From NCBI GenBank assembly GCA_030920305.1, contig JARLUB010000001.1, positions 248,001 to 312,000 on the forward strand: 64,000 nucleotides of DNA. Reading direction: 5' to 3'. Shown here one piece after another: positions 7,558 to 15,807 of the stretch (the first letter of the stretch is position 1; every line of letters starts with the position of its first letter). The notes under the pieces were generated by a model. That model was not told where the DNA came from and ran no database searches. It was given only the letters and a program-made list of their open reading frames with translations. The position numbers and the translations under genes were made by a program. This DNA comes from Eubacteriales bacterium SKADARSKE-1 (GTDB lineage: Bacteria > Bacillota > Clostridia > Oscillospirales > Acutalibacteraceae).

Positions 7558-7590
7558 AAAATCCTACTTGGTTAAAAGTAGGATTTTTTC
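7558..7590 (+). terminator. Terminator inside the peptide array, after peptide 3
   Basis: AAATCCTACTT (7559-7569) pairs perfectly with AAGTAGGATTT (7576-7586) and runs into six T residues. It separates peptide 4 from peptides 1-3; no strong promoter is visible between here and peptide 4. Confidence 0.85.
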
Positions 7591-7622
7591 AATTGAAAAA
7601 TGATATTAAGGAGAAATAAAAG

Positions 7623-7838
7623 ATGAAAAAAGATAAAAAAATAAACGCTAAAGATAATCTTGAAATTAATGCCAATTCTTTAAAAGATGTTTCAGGCGGA
7701 GCTGGTTATTTGAATTCTCAAAGCTATAGCAAATCCAAAATTAGTGTGAGTATACCACCTCCACCTCCAGGCAGAGAAGAAGCTTTTAGGGAGTATAAAC
7801 AAAAGCTAAGAGATTCCGGTATAGATGTTCAATCATAA
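7623..7838 (+). CDS. Double-glycine leader peptide 4 (Pro-rich core)
   Basis: A 71-residue peptide. The leader ends LEINANSLKDVSGG and the putative mature part is 45 residues without cysteine, with SIPPPPPGREEAFREYKQK and the end DSGIDVQS. It parallels peptide 1 (IS-LPPP-YP ... REAY ... GYDV), giving an A-B-B-A order in the array. AAGGAGA precedes the ATG. It lies behind the terminator at 7558-7590 and has no obvious promoter, so it may be expressed by read-through at a lower level. Confidence 0.7.
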   Translation: MKKDKKINAKDNLEINANSLKDVSGGAGYLNSQSYSKSKISVSIPPPPPGREEAFREYKQKLRDSGIDVQS

Positions 7839-7868
7839 GTTTACAGTGTTTGTTGTAATAGTATAAAA

Positions 7869-7890
7869 GACCATCCCTTCTGGGATGGTC
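7869..7890. terminator. Bidirectional terminator between peptide 4 and the SASP gene
   Basis: GACCATCCC (7869-7877) and GGGATGGTC (7882-7890) form a perfect 9-bp stem with a 4-base loop between two convergent genes. T-rich tracts flank it on both strands. Confidence 0.85.
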
Positions 7891-7905
7891 CTTTGTTTAT
7901 TGAAT

Positions 7906-8097
7906 TTACTTTAAGCCAGATTCATATTCTTTGATCATTTTTTTGACCATTTGACCACCAACAGATCCAGCTTCTCTTGAAGTTAGGTGCCCATTGTAGC
8001 CTTGCTTTAAGTTAACGCCGACTTCATTGGCAGCTTCCATTTTAAATTTGTCAAGAGCTTCCCTGGCTTCAGGGACTACAACTGAATTTCTAGCCAT
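7906..8097 (-). CDS. Alpha/beta-type small acid-soluble spore protein
   Basis: A 63-residue SASP: MARNSVVVPEAREALDKFK, the GPR-type cleavage region MEAANEVGV, then the highly conserved GHLTSREAGSVGGQMVKKMI. These proteins coat DNA in the dormant spore, protect it from UV and heat, and are degraded by GPR protease at germination. I chose the ATG at 8097 (MARN) with AGGAG 11 bases upstream; a GTG four codons earlier overlaps the ribosome site. In the family, expression depends on SigG in the forespore. It is the clearest evidence that the organism sporulates. Confidence 0.92.
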   Translation of the reverse strand: MARNSVVVPEAREALDKFKMEAANEVGVNLKQGYNGHLTSREAGSVGGQMVKKMIKEYESGLK

Positions 8098-8216
8098 TTT
8101 AATACACACTCCTTAAAAATATTTACTTTTATATTTACTTGCGTTTGCAATAATATTTTATGTATAACGAATTTTATTATTATGAGTAAATAATAGTTTT
8201 TTTTATAGATATAAAA

Positions 8217-8762
8217 TCAAAAATTATAACCATTTTTTGGATCAATACCAGATAAAAGCAAGATAGCACTTGCTACTAGCATAGGGTAAACATCTGTAAG
8301 GCAATTTAGCTTAACACAAAAATCACCTGGTTCTATAGTTTTTAAATCTATCGATTTTACATACCGCTGTAAACTTACTATAGCTTGTTTTCCGTCAAAA
8401 CTCGAAATGCTTAAAGTTGACTTTTGGGAAACTCCGCAAGTTATAGCAATTTGTTCGGTGCTTTTTAAAATTTTAGCGGCTTTTGTGTTTTGTGCATCAA
8501 AAATTGGTGTGAAATTTCGGGGCATTTCTTTTTCATCAAAATTACAAAAAGAATTTTTAAAAACAAAAATTCCACTGCAACCTTGTATTTTAGGAATTTT
8601 TGAGGAACTATATACAAAAAAAGGGGATGCATAACAATGTGAAAAACAATGAATATTATTTTCAGATTGGTAACATACCCCATTATAATTTTTTAGGGCC
8701 CGAATAATAGTTTCATCTATACTTTTTTCTTTTTTATCACCATAAATAACTACCATTTTCAT
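8217..8762 (-). CDS. Unknown conserved-looking cytosolic protein
   Basis: A 181-residue protein that I do not recognise. It has no signal peptide or clear membrane segment, although the C-terminus (YPMLVASAILLLSGI) is hydrophobic. Visible landmarks are KNYNGVCYQ, a Cys/His-rich stretch (NIHCFSHCYASPFFVYSS), TPIFDAQNTKAAKIL and AITCGVSQKSTLSISS. The start at 8762 (MKMVVIYG) is preceded by GGTGA; an upstream ATG in frame gives a longer but poorly supported protein. It lies between the SASP gene and the secreted protease on the same strand. Confidence 0.55.
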   Translation of the reverse strand: MKMVVIYGDKKEKSIDETIIRALKNYNGVCYQSENNIHCFSHCYASPFFVYSSSKIPKIQGCSGIFVFKNSFCNFDEKEMPRNFTPIFDAQNTKAAKILKSTEQIAITCGVSQKSTLSISSFDGKQAIVSLQRYVKSIDLKTIEPGDFCVKLNCLTDVYPMLVASAILLLSGIDPKNGYNF

Positions 8763-8857
8763 TATTTTCACCGCTTTAAAAAATATGTAATGAAAATTAT
8801 TATGGTCAAAAAAAGTAATCTTATACAAACAAACTGGTTATATGAGTTTTAATATTT

Positions 8858-11800
8858 TTATGCAGCAGAGCAAATTTTTAAAAAACTTTTATTTGTTTTT
8901 ACTCGATCGAATTTATTTTTATTTTGCTCTATAGTTTCACTATCTGCTATAACAACTAAATTAACCTTTGAAAAAATATCTTTTAACATAGGAACATATG
9001 ATTTGACTTTTTCAAGTGTAGTTGTTTTTATGTTGTTGACTTTTTTTTCGATTTCATCTTTATTTTTGCAATCACCAAAAAATTTTTGTGGCTGTAAAAT
9101 TGCATCATTTAAAACAGCAAATATAGCAGTATCAAGGTCATTTTTACTAATGTTTGAACTTTCTAAAAATTCTGGAATCTTTAAAAAAGTTTTAACACTA
9201 TTCATTACGTCTGCGTCTTGAGATGTATGCATTTCAAATAAGGAAAACTTTTTACTTACAGAAAATGTTAGATCATACGTTCCACCTTTCAGCCTTAATT
9301 GGGGAATAAGAAAATTATTTTGAATAAGTTTAGCTAAAACAAAGAAGTCTTCATTAAAAGAATATTGTGAACTTTCATAGCTTGTACAAGCGCTAATAGA
9401 ATTTTCAGTTATTACTTCACCTTTATTAATAGCAATAATACCTTTTGAAGGGTGAGGTAAGTTACATTCTCTTTTAGTGGCATAAGCAATGGGTAATTTT
9501 TTCATAAAGTCAATGGTTTTAGCTTTTAAAAGATCTTTGTTTTTTAATGATGAAATTATAGCAATCTCTTCTATGTTGTTTTTACAAAAAACCAAATCTC
9601 TTACATTTTTTAATTCAGCCTTTAAGTTTTCAATAGTATCTTTATTTTCAATGTTTTGCAATAAATTTTCAATAAATTTAAAAAAGTTTTCAGAGTATAA
9701 TGAATCTTCATATGCAAAAAATTGAATAAAAGGTTTATATATTTCATGCTTGTCTAATAAATGTGAAATTACAGGCATAGCAGAAATTATTTTTTGTAGC
9801 TCTTTTTTTAAATCATAATCATTTTCGAAAATAGCATTTATTTTTTTAAAAGGGTCAGAAAATTCTTCATCATTTAGCAAAGGCAAATCACAAAGAGGGG
9901 TAAAGTTTTTATGATCTTCAAATTCTTTAAAATCAAAGTTTAAATCAGCTAGACTTGCCAATAATGTTAAATAGAATAGTTTATCCTGTGGGACTCCTAA
10001 AGTATTAAAACTTAAAAAAATATTATTTTCAGATGGGTTGTTTATCCAGGTAGTGTTCATTGAAGATAAATTTCCAAACTCTTTTTCAGATATTTTAATA
10101 TTTTCTTTTACATTAAATTCTGATATAAGATTTTCATTTTGTATGTTTCTCAGGTTGAAGATAGATCCATTATCAATCCACTTGTTAAAGTCATTTGTAG
10201 AATCTATTAAGTTATTTATTTCTGATTCAGATAATGAATTTTTATAATCAGCCAGCCTTTTTTTTAAAGCTTCCTGATTTTCTTTAAAGAAAGATTTAGG
10301 AATAAATTTAGTTATACAGTATTTTTGATTATCTAAAAGGTCAGATTTTATAAGATTACAAAATTCAACTTTTGATAAAGGATTTTTATGAAAGGATGTA
10401 GTTTTAAAGGAGTTAAATATTGTATCGTTTGCAAAATCTTTTGCAAACGATACAAATTCAATTTGCGAGTCATCTGAAGGTATTTCAAGCATAGAAGAGA
10501 AGGTTTCCGGATCAAAGTTTTCCATTATATTTGATAGGGCTTTACAAATATCATTTTTAAAAATATCTTTATCTAAAATTTTTTCTTTATCATCATAAGA
10601 TACAATAAGTAAATGCTTATTTCCAACAGGTATAAAATTTGACGCGGCATCATTATAGCCCATTTTTTGAAGCTCTTTTGATAGTAATTCACAAAGTGGG
10701 GCAAGTCTATCATCATAGTTATCTAATAAATAAGAAGCGATAATTGAAGGTTTCCACGATTCCTCTTCTCCAGAGCCAGGGCATTCAACTTCTTGGTATT
10801 TTATTATAGAGTTAGTGTTTACATTCAGTGCGTTAGATACGATAGTTTTTTTGTTTGAAAACTTTGATAAGTATTCAGAATCTAACCAATTAAAAAGCTC
10901 ATTAATTTCATTTTCTTCAAAATCCCCAGATAAAAACATCATACTGTTGGAAGGTGTATAAAATTTTTCATAAGTTTTTTTTAAGTTATCATATGTGGCA
11001 TCTAAAATGTATTTAGGGTTTCCTCCAGTATACCACTCAAAGGGGGTTCCTACCAATAACTGTTTTAAAATGATATCCCAAAAAGGAAAATAGTTTCGCT
11101 CCATTTCATGATATACAATACCATTAGGTTTAATTGATGAATCCTTTGATTTTAACTGGTATCTAATACCTTCTCTTTCAAAAAAACGTTTATCAGTAAG
11201 AACTGCAGGGGAATAAATACAATTAATTGTTATTTTAAGCATGTCTAGCAGTTCTTTTTTATTAAAGCTTTCTTGAATATATGTAGTGCAGTCGGCGCTG
11301 GTCATAGCATTAAGATCAGAATTTGAAAATTGTGATAGCATGGCATGGATGATTGAGGAAGAATTATATTTAGTTGATGCTGCAACTAGACAATGCTCTA
11401 AAATGTGATTTGTTCCAGTATCATCGGAGGGTAAAGTTTTAAAGGTTATGGAAAATTTTTTTGATTCGTCATCATTTTTAAGTATAATAATTTTTGCGCC
11501 AGACCTTAAATGTTCATATAACATGATCTTACCATTGTTTATAGAGTAAAAAATCTCACTTAAGGAAAAACCTGCTTCAATTCTGTTGTATGAATTGTTT
11601 TTTGGCAAAATAATTCTAGTATCACTTTCAAGCCCATCAAAATAATTTATTAAAATATCATCAGAAAGTTTAGCATGGGTTAAATCAATAAGGTCAAGCC
11701 GTGGTAATTTTATTTTTTCTTTATCTTCAACTACTGAGGGCGTATTTGGTTCTTTCAAACTTTGGTCCTCAGTGTTTTCATTTTTTAAAGATGGCACCTC

Positions 11801-12298
11801 ATTAGAGTCGTCCTTTAAAGGTTTCTCTGGTTCTATATCGGAAGTGGAAGTTTTATCTACCTCAGGCTCTTGTGTGAAAAGTTTAGTTAATGATGATCCA
11901 TCATCAGCCAAATTATCAAGAATACCTTCATCAGATTTAATGTTTTCTAAATTTTTTTGCTCATTATTAGATGATTGGGAACCTTTAAAGCTAAAAGTTT
12001 CCTTTATAAATTTAGCATTTATTTCGTTTAGTGTTCCCAGAACTATAATAGAGTTAATATCAACAATATTTATATTATTTATGTTTATAAGTTTTTCAAT
12101 GGACCCAGATTCAGTTAAATTAACCGTCAAAACCCCATCATTAAAGGAGCACGTTTCATTTTTTGAGAGAGGAGTGGAGCATGAAATACAACTAATTGGT
12201 TCTACTTTTTGATCTATAGCAAAAGCAGAAAAAGGTAGTTGTGAAATAAACATTGAGAAAACAAGGCCAATAGTTAATAGTTTTGTTTTAAGGTTCAT
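8858..12298 (-). CDS. Secreted M16C metalloprotease (PreP/Cym1-like)
   Basis: A 1146-residue protein with a signal peptide (cleavage near residue 27, SAFA). Residues about 30-205 are a family-unlike N-terminal extension with an acidic, Ser/Pro/Glu-rich linker. The rest is an M16C peptidase: inverted zinc motif His298-Ile-Leu-Glu301-His302 and the third ligand Glu398 in GIVYHEMER, 96 residues after His302 as in plant PreP. The family degrades unfolded peptides inside a closed chamber. Many clostridial relatives are cytosolic; here the signal peptide and linker imply an exported or surface-exposed enzyme. It is a single gene reading towards the SASP region. Confidence 0.85.
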   Translation of the reverse strand: MNLKTKLLTIGLVFSMFISQLPFSAFAIDQKVEPISCISCSTPLSKNETCSFNDGVLTVNLTESGSIEKLININNINIVDINSIIVLGTLNEINAKFIKETFSFKGSQSSNNEQKNLENIKSDEGILDNLADDGSSLTKLFTQEPEVDKTSTSDIEPEKPLKDDSNEVPSLKNENTEDQSLKEPNTPSVVEDKEKIKLPRLDLIDLTHAKLSDDILINYFDGLESDTRIILPKNNSYNRIEAGFSLSEIFYSINNGKIMLYEHLRSGAKIIILKNDDESKKFSITFKTLPSDDTGTNHILEHCLVAASTKYNSSSIIHAMLSQFSNSDLNAMTSADCTTYIQESFNKKELLDMLKITINCIYSPAVLTDKRFFEREGIRYQLKSKDSSIKPNGIVYHEMERNYFPFWDIILKQLLVGTPFEWYTGGNPKYILDATYDNLKKTYEKFYTPSNSMMFLSGDFEENEINELFNWLDSEYLSKFSNKKTIVSNALNVNTNSIIKYQEVECPGSGEEESWKPSIIASYLLDNYDDRLAPLCELLSKELQKMGYNDAASNFIPVGNKHLLIVSYDDKEKILDKDIFKNDICKALSNIMENFDPETFSSMLEIPSDDSQIEFVSFAKDFANDTIFNSFKTTSFHKNPLSKVEFCNLIKSDLLDNQKYCITKFIPKSFFKENQEALKKRLADYKNSLSESEINNLIDSTNDFNKWIDNGSIFNLRNIQNENLISEFNVKENIKISEKEFGNLSSMNTTWINNPSENNIFLSFNTLGVPQDKLFYLTLLASLADLNFDFKEFEDHKNFTPLCDLPLLNDEEFSDPFKKINAIFENDYDLKKELQKIISAMPVISHLLDKHEIYKPFIQFFAYEDSLYSENFFKFIENLLQNIENKDTIENLKAELKNVRDLVFCKNNIEEIAIISSLKNKDLLKAKTIDFMKKLPIAYATKRECNLPHPSKGIIAINKGEVITENSISACTSYESSQYSFNEDFFVLAKLIQNNFLIPQLRLKGGTYDLTFSVSKKFSLFEMHTSQDADVMNSVKTFLKIPEFLESSNISKNDLDTAIFAVLNDAILQPQKFFGDCKNKDEIEKKVNNIKTTTLEKVKSYVPMLKDIFSKVNLVVIADSETIEQNKNKFDRVKTNKSFLKICSAA

Positions 12299-12531
12299 TT
12301 TTGTATCCTTCTTATTAGTAAAATTATTAATATTTTATACATTTTCAAAAGCTTTTTGAAAAGTTTAAATAGAAAACTTAAGTTAGATGTTATAAGGATA
12401 GCATATTACATTTTTAGTTGTCAAGGAAGTGTGAAATAATATTTATATGCAAGTGTTAGCTCATATATAGGGGTTAAAGATAGAATAAATTGAAAAAAAA
12501 TGTTTATTCTAAAAGGTATGGGGGGATTAAC

Positions 12532-12951
12532 TTGGAAATAAATTTCTTTAGTGATATTAAAGCAAATTATTTCAAGCACCTTTATAATAAAAAAGATAAA
12601 GTCAAAAAAATTTTTTATTCAACAATAGGTTTCTTTGCGGGATTTTTAAACGGACTTTTAGGAGCTGGTGGAGGAATGCTTATTGTGCCAGCTCTTTCAA
12701 AACTAGGTGTGGAGAGAAAAAAGGCGCATGCTACATCAATTTGTGTTATACTTCCAATTTGCATATTAAGTTCTGTTATGTATATAAGTAGTGGCAAAGT
12801 ATCAATCTTTGAAGCTGTACCATATATAGGTTGGGGAATAGTAGGAGCTGTAGTAGGAGCTATGTTTTTATCAAAAATAAATCAAAAATTTTTAAAAAAA
12901 ATTTTTGGAATATTTATGATTTGGGCAGCATTTCAGCTGCTTTTTAGATGA
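12532..12951 (+). CDS. TauE/SafE-family permease, first half
   Basis: A half-size TauE/SafE membrane protein of about 139 residues, with the repeat motif GFLNGLLGAGGGMLIVPAL and about four membrane segments. Full-length family members have two such repeats and export or import sulfite, sulfonates or other anions. Here the second repeat is a separate gene that overlaps this one by four bases. I prefer the TTG at 12532, preceded by GGGGGA; an in-frame TTG at 12490 would add 14 residues. The substrate cannot be told from sequence. Confidence 0.8.
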   Translation: MEINFFSDIKANYFKHLYNKKDKVKKIFYSTIGFFAGFLNGLLGAGGGMLIVPALSKLGVERKKAHATSICVILPICILSSVMYISSGKVSIFEAVPYIGWGIVGAVVGAMFLSKINQKFLKKIFGIFMIWAAFQLLFR

Positions 12952-13310
12952 ATAGTTTCATAATGTCATGTATTGCAGGAATTATTTCAGGGATTTTAGC
13001 TGCTATGGGTCTTGGTGGTGGTGGTTTCCTCATTATATACCTGACATTGTTTGAAAATATTTCGCAAAGCGAAGCACAAGGCATTAACCTAATATTTTTT
13101 ATTCCAATAGCAATAACGGCACTTATAATGCATGCTAGAGGGAAATTAATTGATTGGAAGTTTGCATTAAAATTTGGGGCTTTAGGTCTAGTTGGTGCAA
13201 TTTTAGGTTGCAAAATTGCATTATTTATAGATGGAGGCCTGCTTAGAAAACTTTTTGGAATTTTGCTTCTCATTATCGGTTCATTTCAACTCAAAAAAGA
13301 AAAAAAATAA
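12948..13310 (+). CDS. TauE/SafE-family permease, second half
   Basis: A 120-residue membrane protein carrying the second TauE/SafE repeat (ISGILAAMGLGGGGFLIIYL is the start) and about four membrane segments, ending in a Lys-rich tail. Its ATG overlaps the stop of the first half (ATGA), which indicates coupled translation and a heterodimeric transporter equivalent to one full-length permease. It ends at a bidirectional terminator shared with nfnB. Confidence 0.8.
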   Translation: MNSFIMSCIAGIISGILAAMGLGGGGFLIIYLTLFENISQSEAQGINLIFFIPIAITALIMHARGKLIDWKFALKFGALGLVGAILGCKIALFIDGGLLRKLFGILLLIIGSFQLKKEKK

Positions 13311-13333
13311 GAGGAAGATTTAACTTTTCCTCT
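13310..13333. terminator. Bidirectional terminator between TauE half 2 and nfnB
   Basis: AGAGGAA (13310-13316) and TTCCTCT (13327-13333) form a stem between convergent genes. The minus strand continues into a T-rich tract (TTATTTTTTTTC). Confidence 0.75.
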
Positions 13334-13339
13334 AAAATT

Positions 13340-14728
13340 TTATTTATTTTTAATGTGTTGATCTATAGCCAAGGAAGCCGATTTGCCAGCGCCCATAGCT
13401 AAAATAACAGTTGCTGCACCAGTAACTACATCGCCACCAGCATAAATGTTTGGAATTGAAGTAAGTCCGGTTTCTTTATCCACAATAATTCCACCGTGAG
13501 AGTTAGTTTTAAGGTCAGGGGTAGTATTTTTAATAAGTGGGTTAGGAGTTGTTCCAATAGCCATTATTACACAATCACATTCTATTGTGTAGTTAGAGTT
13601 TGGAATAGGGAGAGAACTGCATCGTCCAGATGCATCATTATCGCTTAATTGCATTTTTGTGCATTCTAATCCAATTACCTTTTTAGTGTCATCACCAGTA
13701 ACTTTAACCGGGTTTGAAAGAAGCTTAAAGGTAATTCCTTCTTCCTTAGCATGAGCCACTTCTTCACGTCTTGCAGGGAGCTCTTTTTCAGAACGCCTGT
13801 AAACAATATAGACATTTTCAGCTCCAAGCCGAAGAGCACATCGAGCAGCATCAATTGCAACATTGCCGCCGCCAACCACTGCAACATTTTTACCATTCCA
13901 AATGGGGGTATCATTGCTATTTTTATAAGCCTTCATCAAATTAATTCGAGTTAAAAACTCATTAGCAGAAAAAACACCATTCAAATTTTCTCCAGGTATA
14001 TTCATAAATCTAGGTAAACCAGCGCCAGAAGCTATAAAAATATATTCAAAGCCGTCTTCAAATAAATCCATTATTGATAGAGTTTTGCCTATAACCGTAT
14101 TGGTTTCAAATTTAACACCAAGATCAGATAAATCTTTTATTTCACTCTCAACAATTGACTTAGGTAATCGAAATTCCGGTATGCCATAAACTAAAACACC
14201 TCCGATTGTGTGAAGGGCTTCAAATACAGTTACATTATAACCTTTTTTAGCAAGTTCACCAGCGCAAGAAAGTCCAGCCGGGCCAGATCCAATAATTGCA
14301 ACTTTATGGCCATTCTGAGAAACTTTTTTAAAAGGTTCTTTTTGATTTTCGCGGTACCAATCAGAAATAAATCGTTCCAAACATCCAATTGCAACCGAAT
14401 CTCCCTTTAAACCGCGCACACAATTATGTTCGCATTGTCTTTCTTGAGGGCACACACGTCCGCAAACCGATGGCAACGATGAGCTTTGTGATATTATTTT
14501 AAAGGCTTCCAAAAAGTCTTTTTCTTTGATTTTACTAATAAATGCTGGAATATCAATTGAAACGGGGCAGCCGGATACGCATGGTTTATTTTTGCAGTTT
14601 AAACAACGAGAAGCCTCATTAATTGCTAAATCTTGCGTGTAACCTGTAGCTACCTCAGAAAAGGTCTTTGAGCGGGTTTTAGGGTCAAGCGTTGGCATTT
14701 TATTTTTGTTAGAGTGAGTATTTAGCAT
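13340..14728 (-). CDS. nfnB: NfnB-like / glutamate synthase small-subunit-like flavoprotein
   Basis: A 462-residue protein with eight N-terminal cysteines (42, 45, 50, 54, 89, 93, 99, 103) for two [4Fe-4S] clusters. An FAD-binding Rossmann fold (IIGSGPAGLSCAGELAKKG) and an NADPH-binding fold (VVGGGNVAIDAARCALRLG) follow. Alone it resembles the glutamate synthase small subunit (GltA-like). Directly downstream of nfnA, with overlapping stop and start (TAATG at 14726-14730), it is better read as the large subunit of NADH-dependent ferredoxin:NADP oxidoreductase. That enzyme couples NADPH, NADH and ferredoxin by electron bifurcation. No glutamate synthase large subunit is nearby. Confidence 0.82.
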   Translation of the reverse strand: MLNTHSNKNKMPTLDPKTRSKTFSEVATGYTQDLAINEASRCLNCKNKPCVSGCPVSIDIPAFISKIKEKDFLEAFKIISQSSSLPSVCGRVCPQERQCEHNCVRGLKGDSVAIGCLERFISDWYRENQKEPFKKVSQNGHKVAIIGSGPAGLSCAGELAKKGYNVTVFEALHTIGGVLVYGIPEFRLPKSIVESEIKDLSDLGVKFETNTVIGKTLSIMDLFEDGFEYIFIASGAGLPRFMNIPGENLNGVFSANEFLTRINLMKAYKNSNDTPIWNGKNVAVVGGGNVAIDAARCALRLGAENVYIVYRRSEKELPARREEVAHAKEEGITFKLLSNPVKVTGDDTKKVIGLECTKMQLSDNDASGRCSSLPIPNSNYTIECDCVIMAIGTTPNPLIKNTTPDLKTNSHGGIIVDKETGLTSIPNIYAGGDVVTGAATVILAMGAGKSASLAIDQHIKNK

Positions 14729-15570
14729 TAATTTTGCTCCTTTTTAAAAAGATTACAAGTATTATCAAAGGCTTTGTGTTCAAAGTCTTTATACATATTA
14801 GCTCGGGCTAAAGCCTCATCAAAATCAATTTTATGCCCATCAAAGTCAGGACCATCAACACAAGCAAATTTAGTTTTTCCGCCAACTGTTAACCTACAGC
14901 CACCACACATTCCAGTTCCGTCAATCATAATTGGGTTCATGCTAACGGTGGTTTTAATACCGTACTTTTTTGTAAGTTCGCAAACAAATTTCATCATAAT
15001 TAGTGGGCCAATAGCAATAACTTCATCATATTTTTCGCTGTTATTGATAAGTGCTTCAAGCACATTGGTAACAAGACCAGATTGCCCATAGCTGCCGTCA
15101 TCTGTTGCAACTATAAGTTTGTCACTCACATTTTTAAATTCTTTTTCAAGAATAACCAAACTGCTATTTCGGAATCCAACAATACTATGAACGACAGAGC
15201 CTTGATTATGTAAAGCTTTTGCAATAGGCCAAGCAATGGCACAGCCAACTCCGCCACCAATTACAGCAACTTTTTTAAGACCGTCAATAATAGTGGGGTT
15301 TCCAAGTGGCCCTACAAAATCTAAAATAAAGTCACCTTCATTTAAAAAACTTAGTTTTTTTGTTGTAGTGCCAACAACTTGAAATATAATAGTGATAGTA
15401 CCGTTTTCTCTATTAAAATCGGCAATTGTTAACGGTATTCGCTCTCCATCTGAAGCTACTCTTAAAATAATAAATTGGCCAGCTAGAGCTTTTTTTGCAA
15501 CTTTTGGTGCATCGATTATCATTAAAATAGTTGAGTCATTGAGAATTTGCTTTTTTATAATTTTATTCAT
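14728..15570 (-). CDS. nfnA: NfnA-like ferredoxin-NADP reductase subunit
   Basis: A 280-residue protein of the PyrK/sulfide-dehydrogenase type. It has an N-terminal FAD-binding barrel (GQFIILRV, GERIPLTIAD), an NAD-binding half (VAVIGGGVGCAIAWPIAKAL), and a C-terminal [2Fe-2S] site with cysteines in MCGGCRLTVGGKTKFACVDG. It is the small subunit of the NfnAB transhydrogenase and is encoded first in the pair. The overlap with nfnB implies coupled translation and equal stoichiometry. The gene has AAGGAGC upstream of ATG 15570. Confidence 0.83.
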   Translation of the reverse strand: MNKIIKKQILNDSTILMIIDAPKVAKKALAGQFIILRVASDGERIPLTIADFNRENGTITIIFQVVGTTTKKLSFLNEGDFILDFVGPLGNPTIIDGLKKVAVIGGGVGCAIAWPIAKALHNQGSVVHSIVGFRNSSLVILEKEFKNVSDKLIVATDDGSYGQSGLVTNVLEALINNSEKYDEVIAIGPLIMMKFVCELTKKYGIKTTVSMNPIMIDGTGMCGGCRLTVGGKTKFACVDGPDFDGHKIDFDEALARANMYKDFEHKAFDNTCNLFKKEQN

Positions 15571-15723
15571 AGAAAAGCTCCTTTTTATAATGCATTTGGG
15601 TTACTGTTTATTTAAATTTATTCAGTTATATAAAAATGTAAACCTTATAATTTAATTTGTCAAAAGAAAGTTAAAGTATAAAAATGATTAAAATAAGAAA
15701 TTAATTTTAAACTGATAAAACAA

Positions 15724-15751
15724 CCCATACTAAATTTTAGTATGGGTTTTA
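15724..15751 (-). terminator. Terminator of the sda operon
   Basis: ACCCATACTAAA and TTTAGTATGGGT form a long stem with a very short loop between sdaAA and nfnA. Both strands end in T-rich sequence, and it lies just after the sdaAA stop. Confidence 0.8.
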
Positions 15752-15807
15752 AAATTAAGGGTTATCAATTTAAAAGTTATAATTTAGAAACCTTTAAGGT
15801 TCAAAAT

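Noticed and set aside
6696..7838. The peptide array as lanthipeptide or sactipeptide precursors
   Set aside because: None of the four peptides contains cysteine, and no LanM/LanBC or radical SAM maturase is adjacent; the radical SAM gene at 17.5 kb is 10 kb away and of another type.
13340..14728. nfnB as a true glutamate synthase small subunit
   Set aside because: The overlap with a PyrK-like flavoprotein gene and absence of the large subunit point to the NfnAB complex; the family similarity alone is ambiguous.
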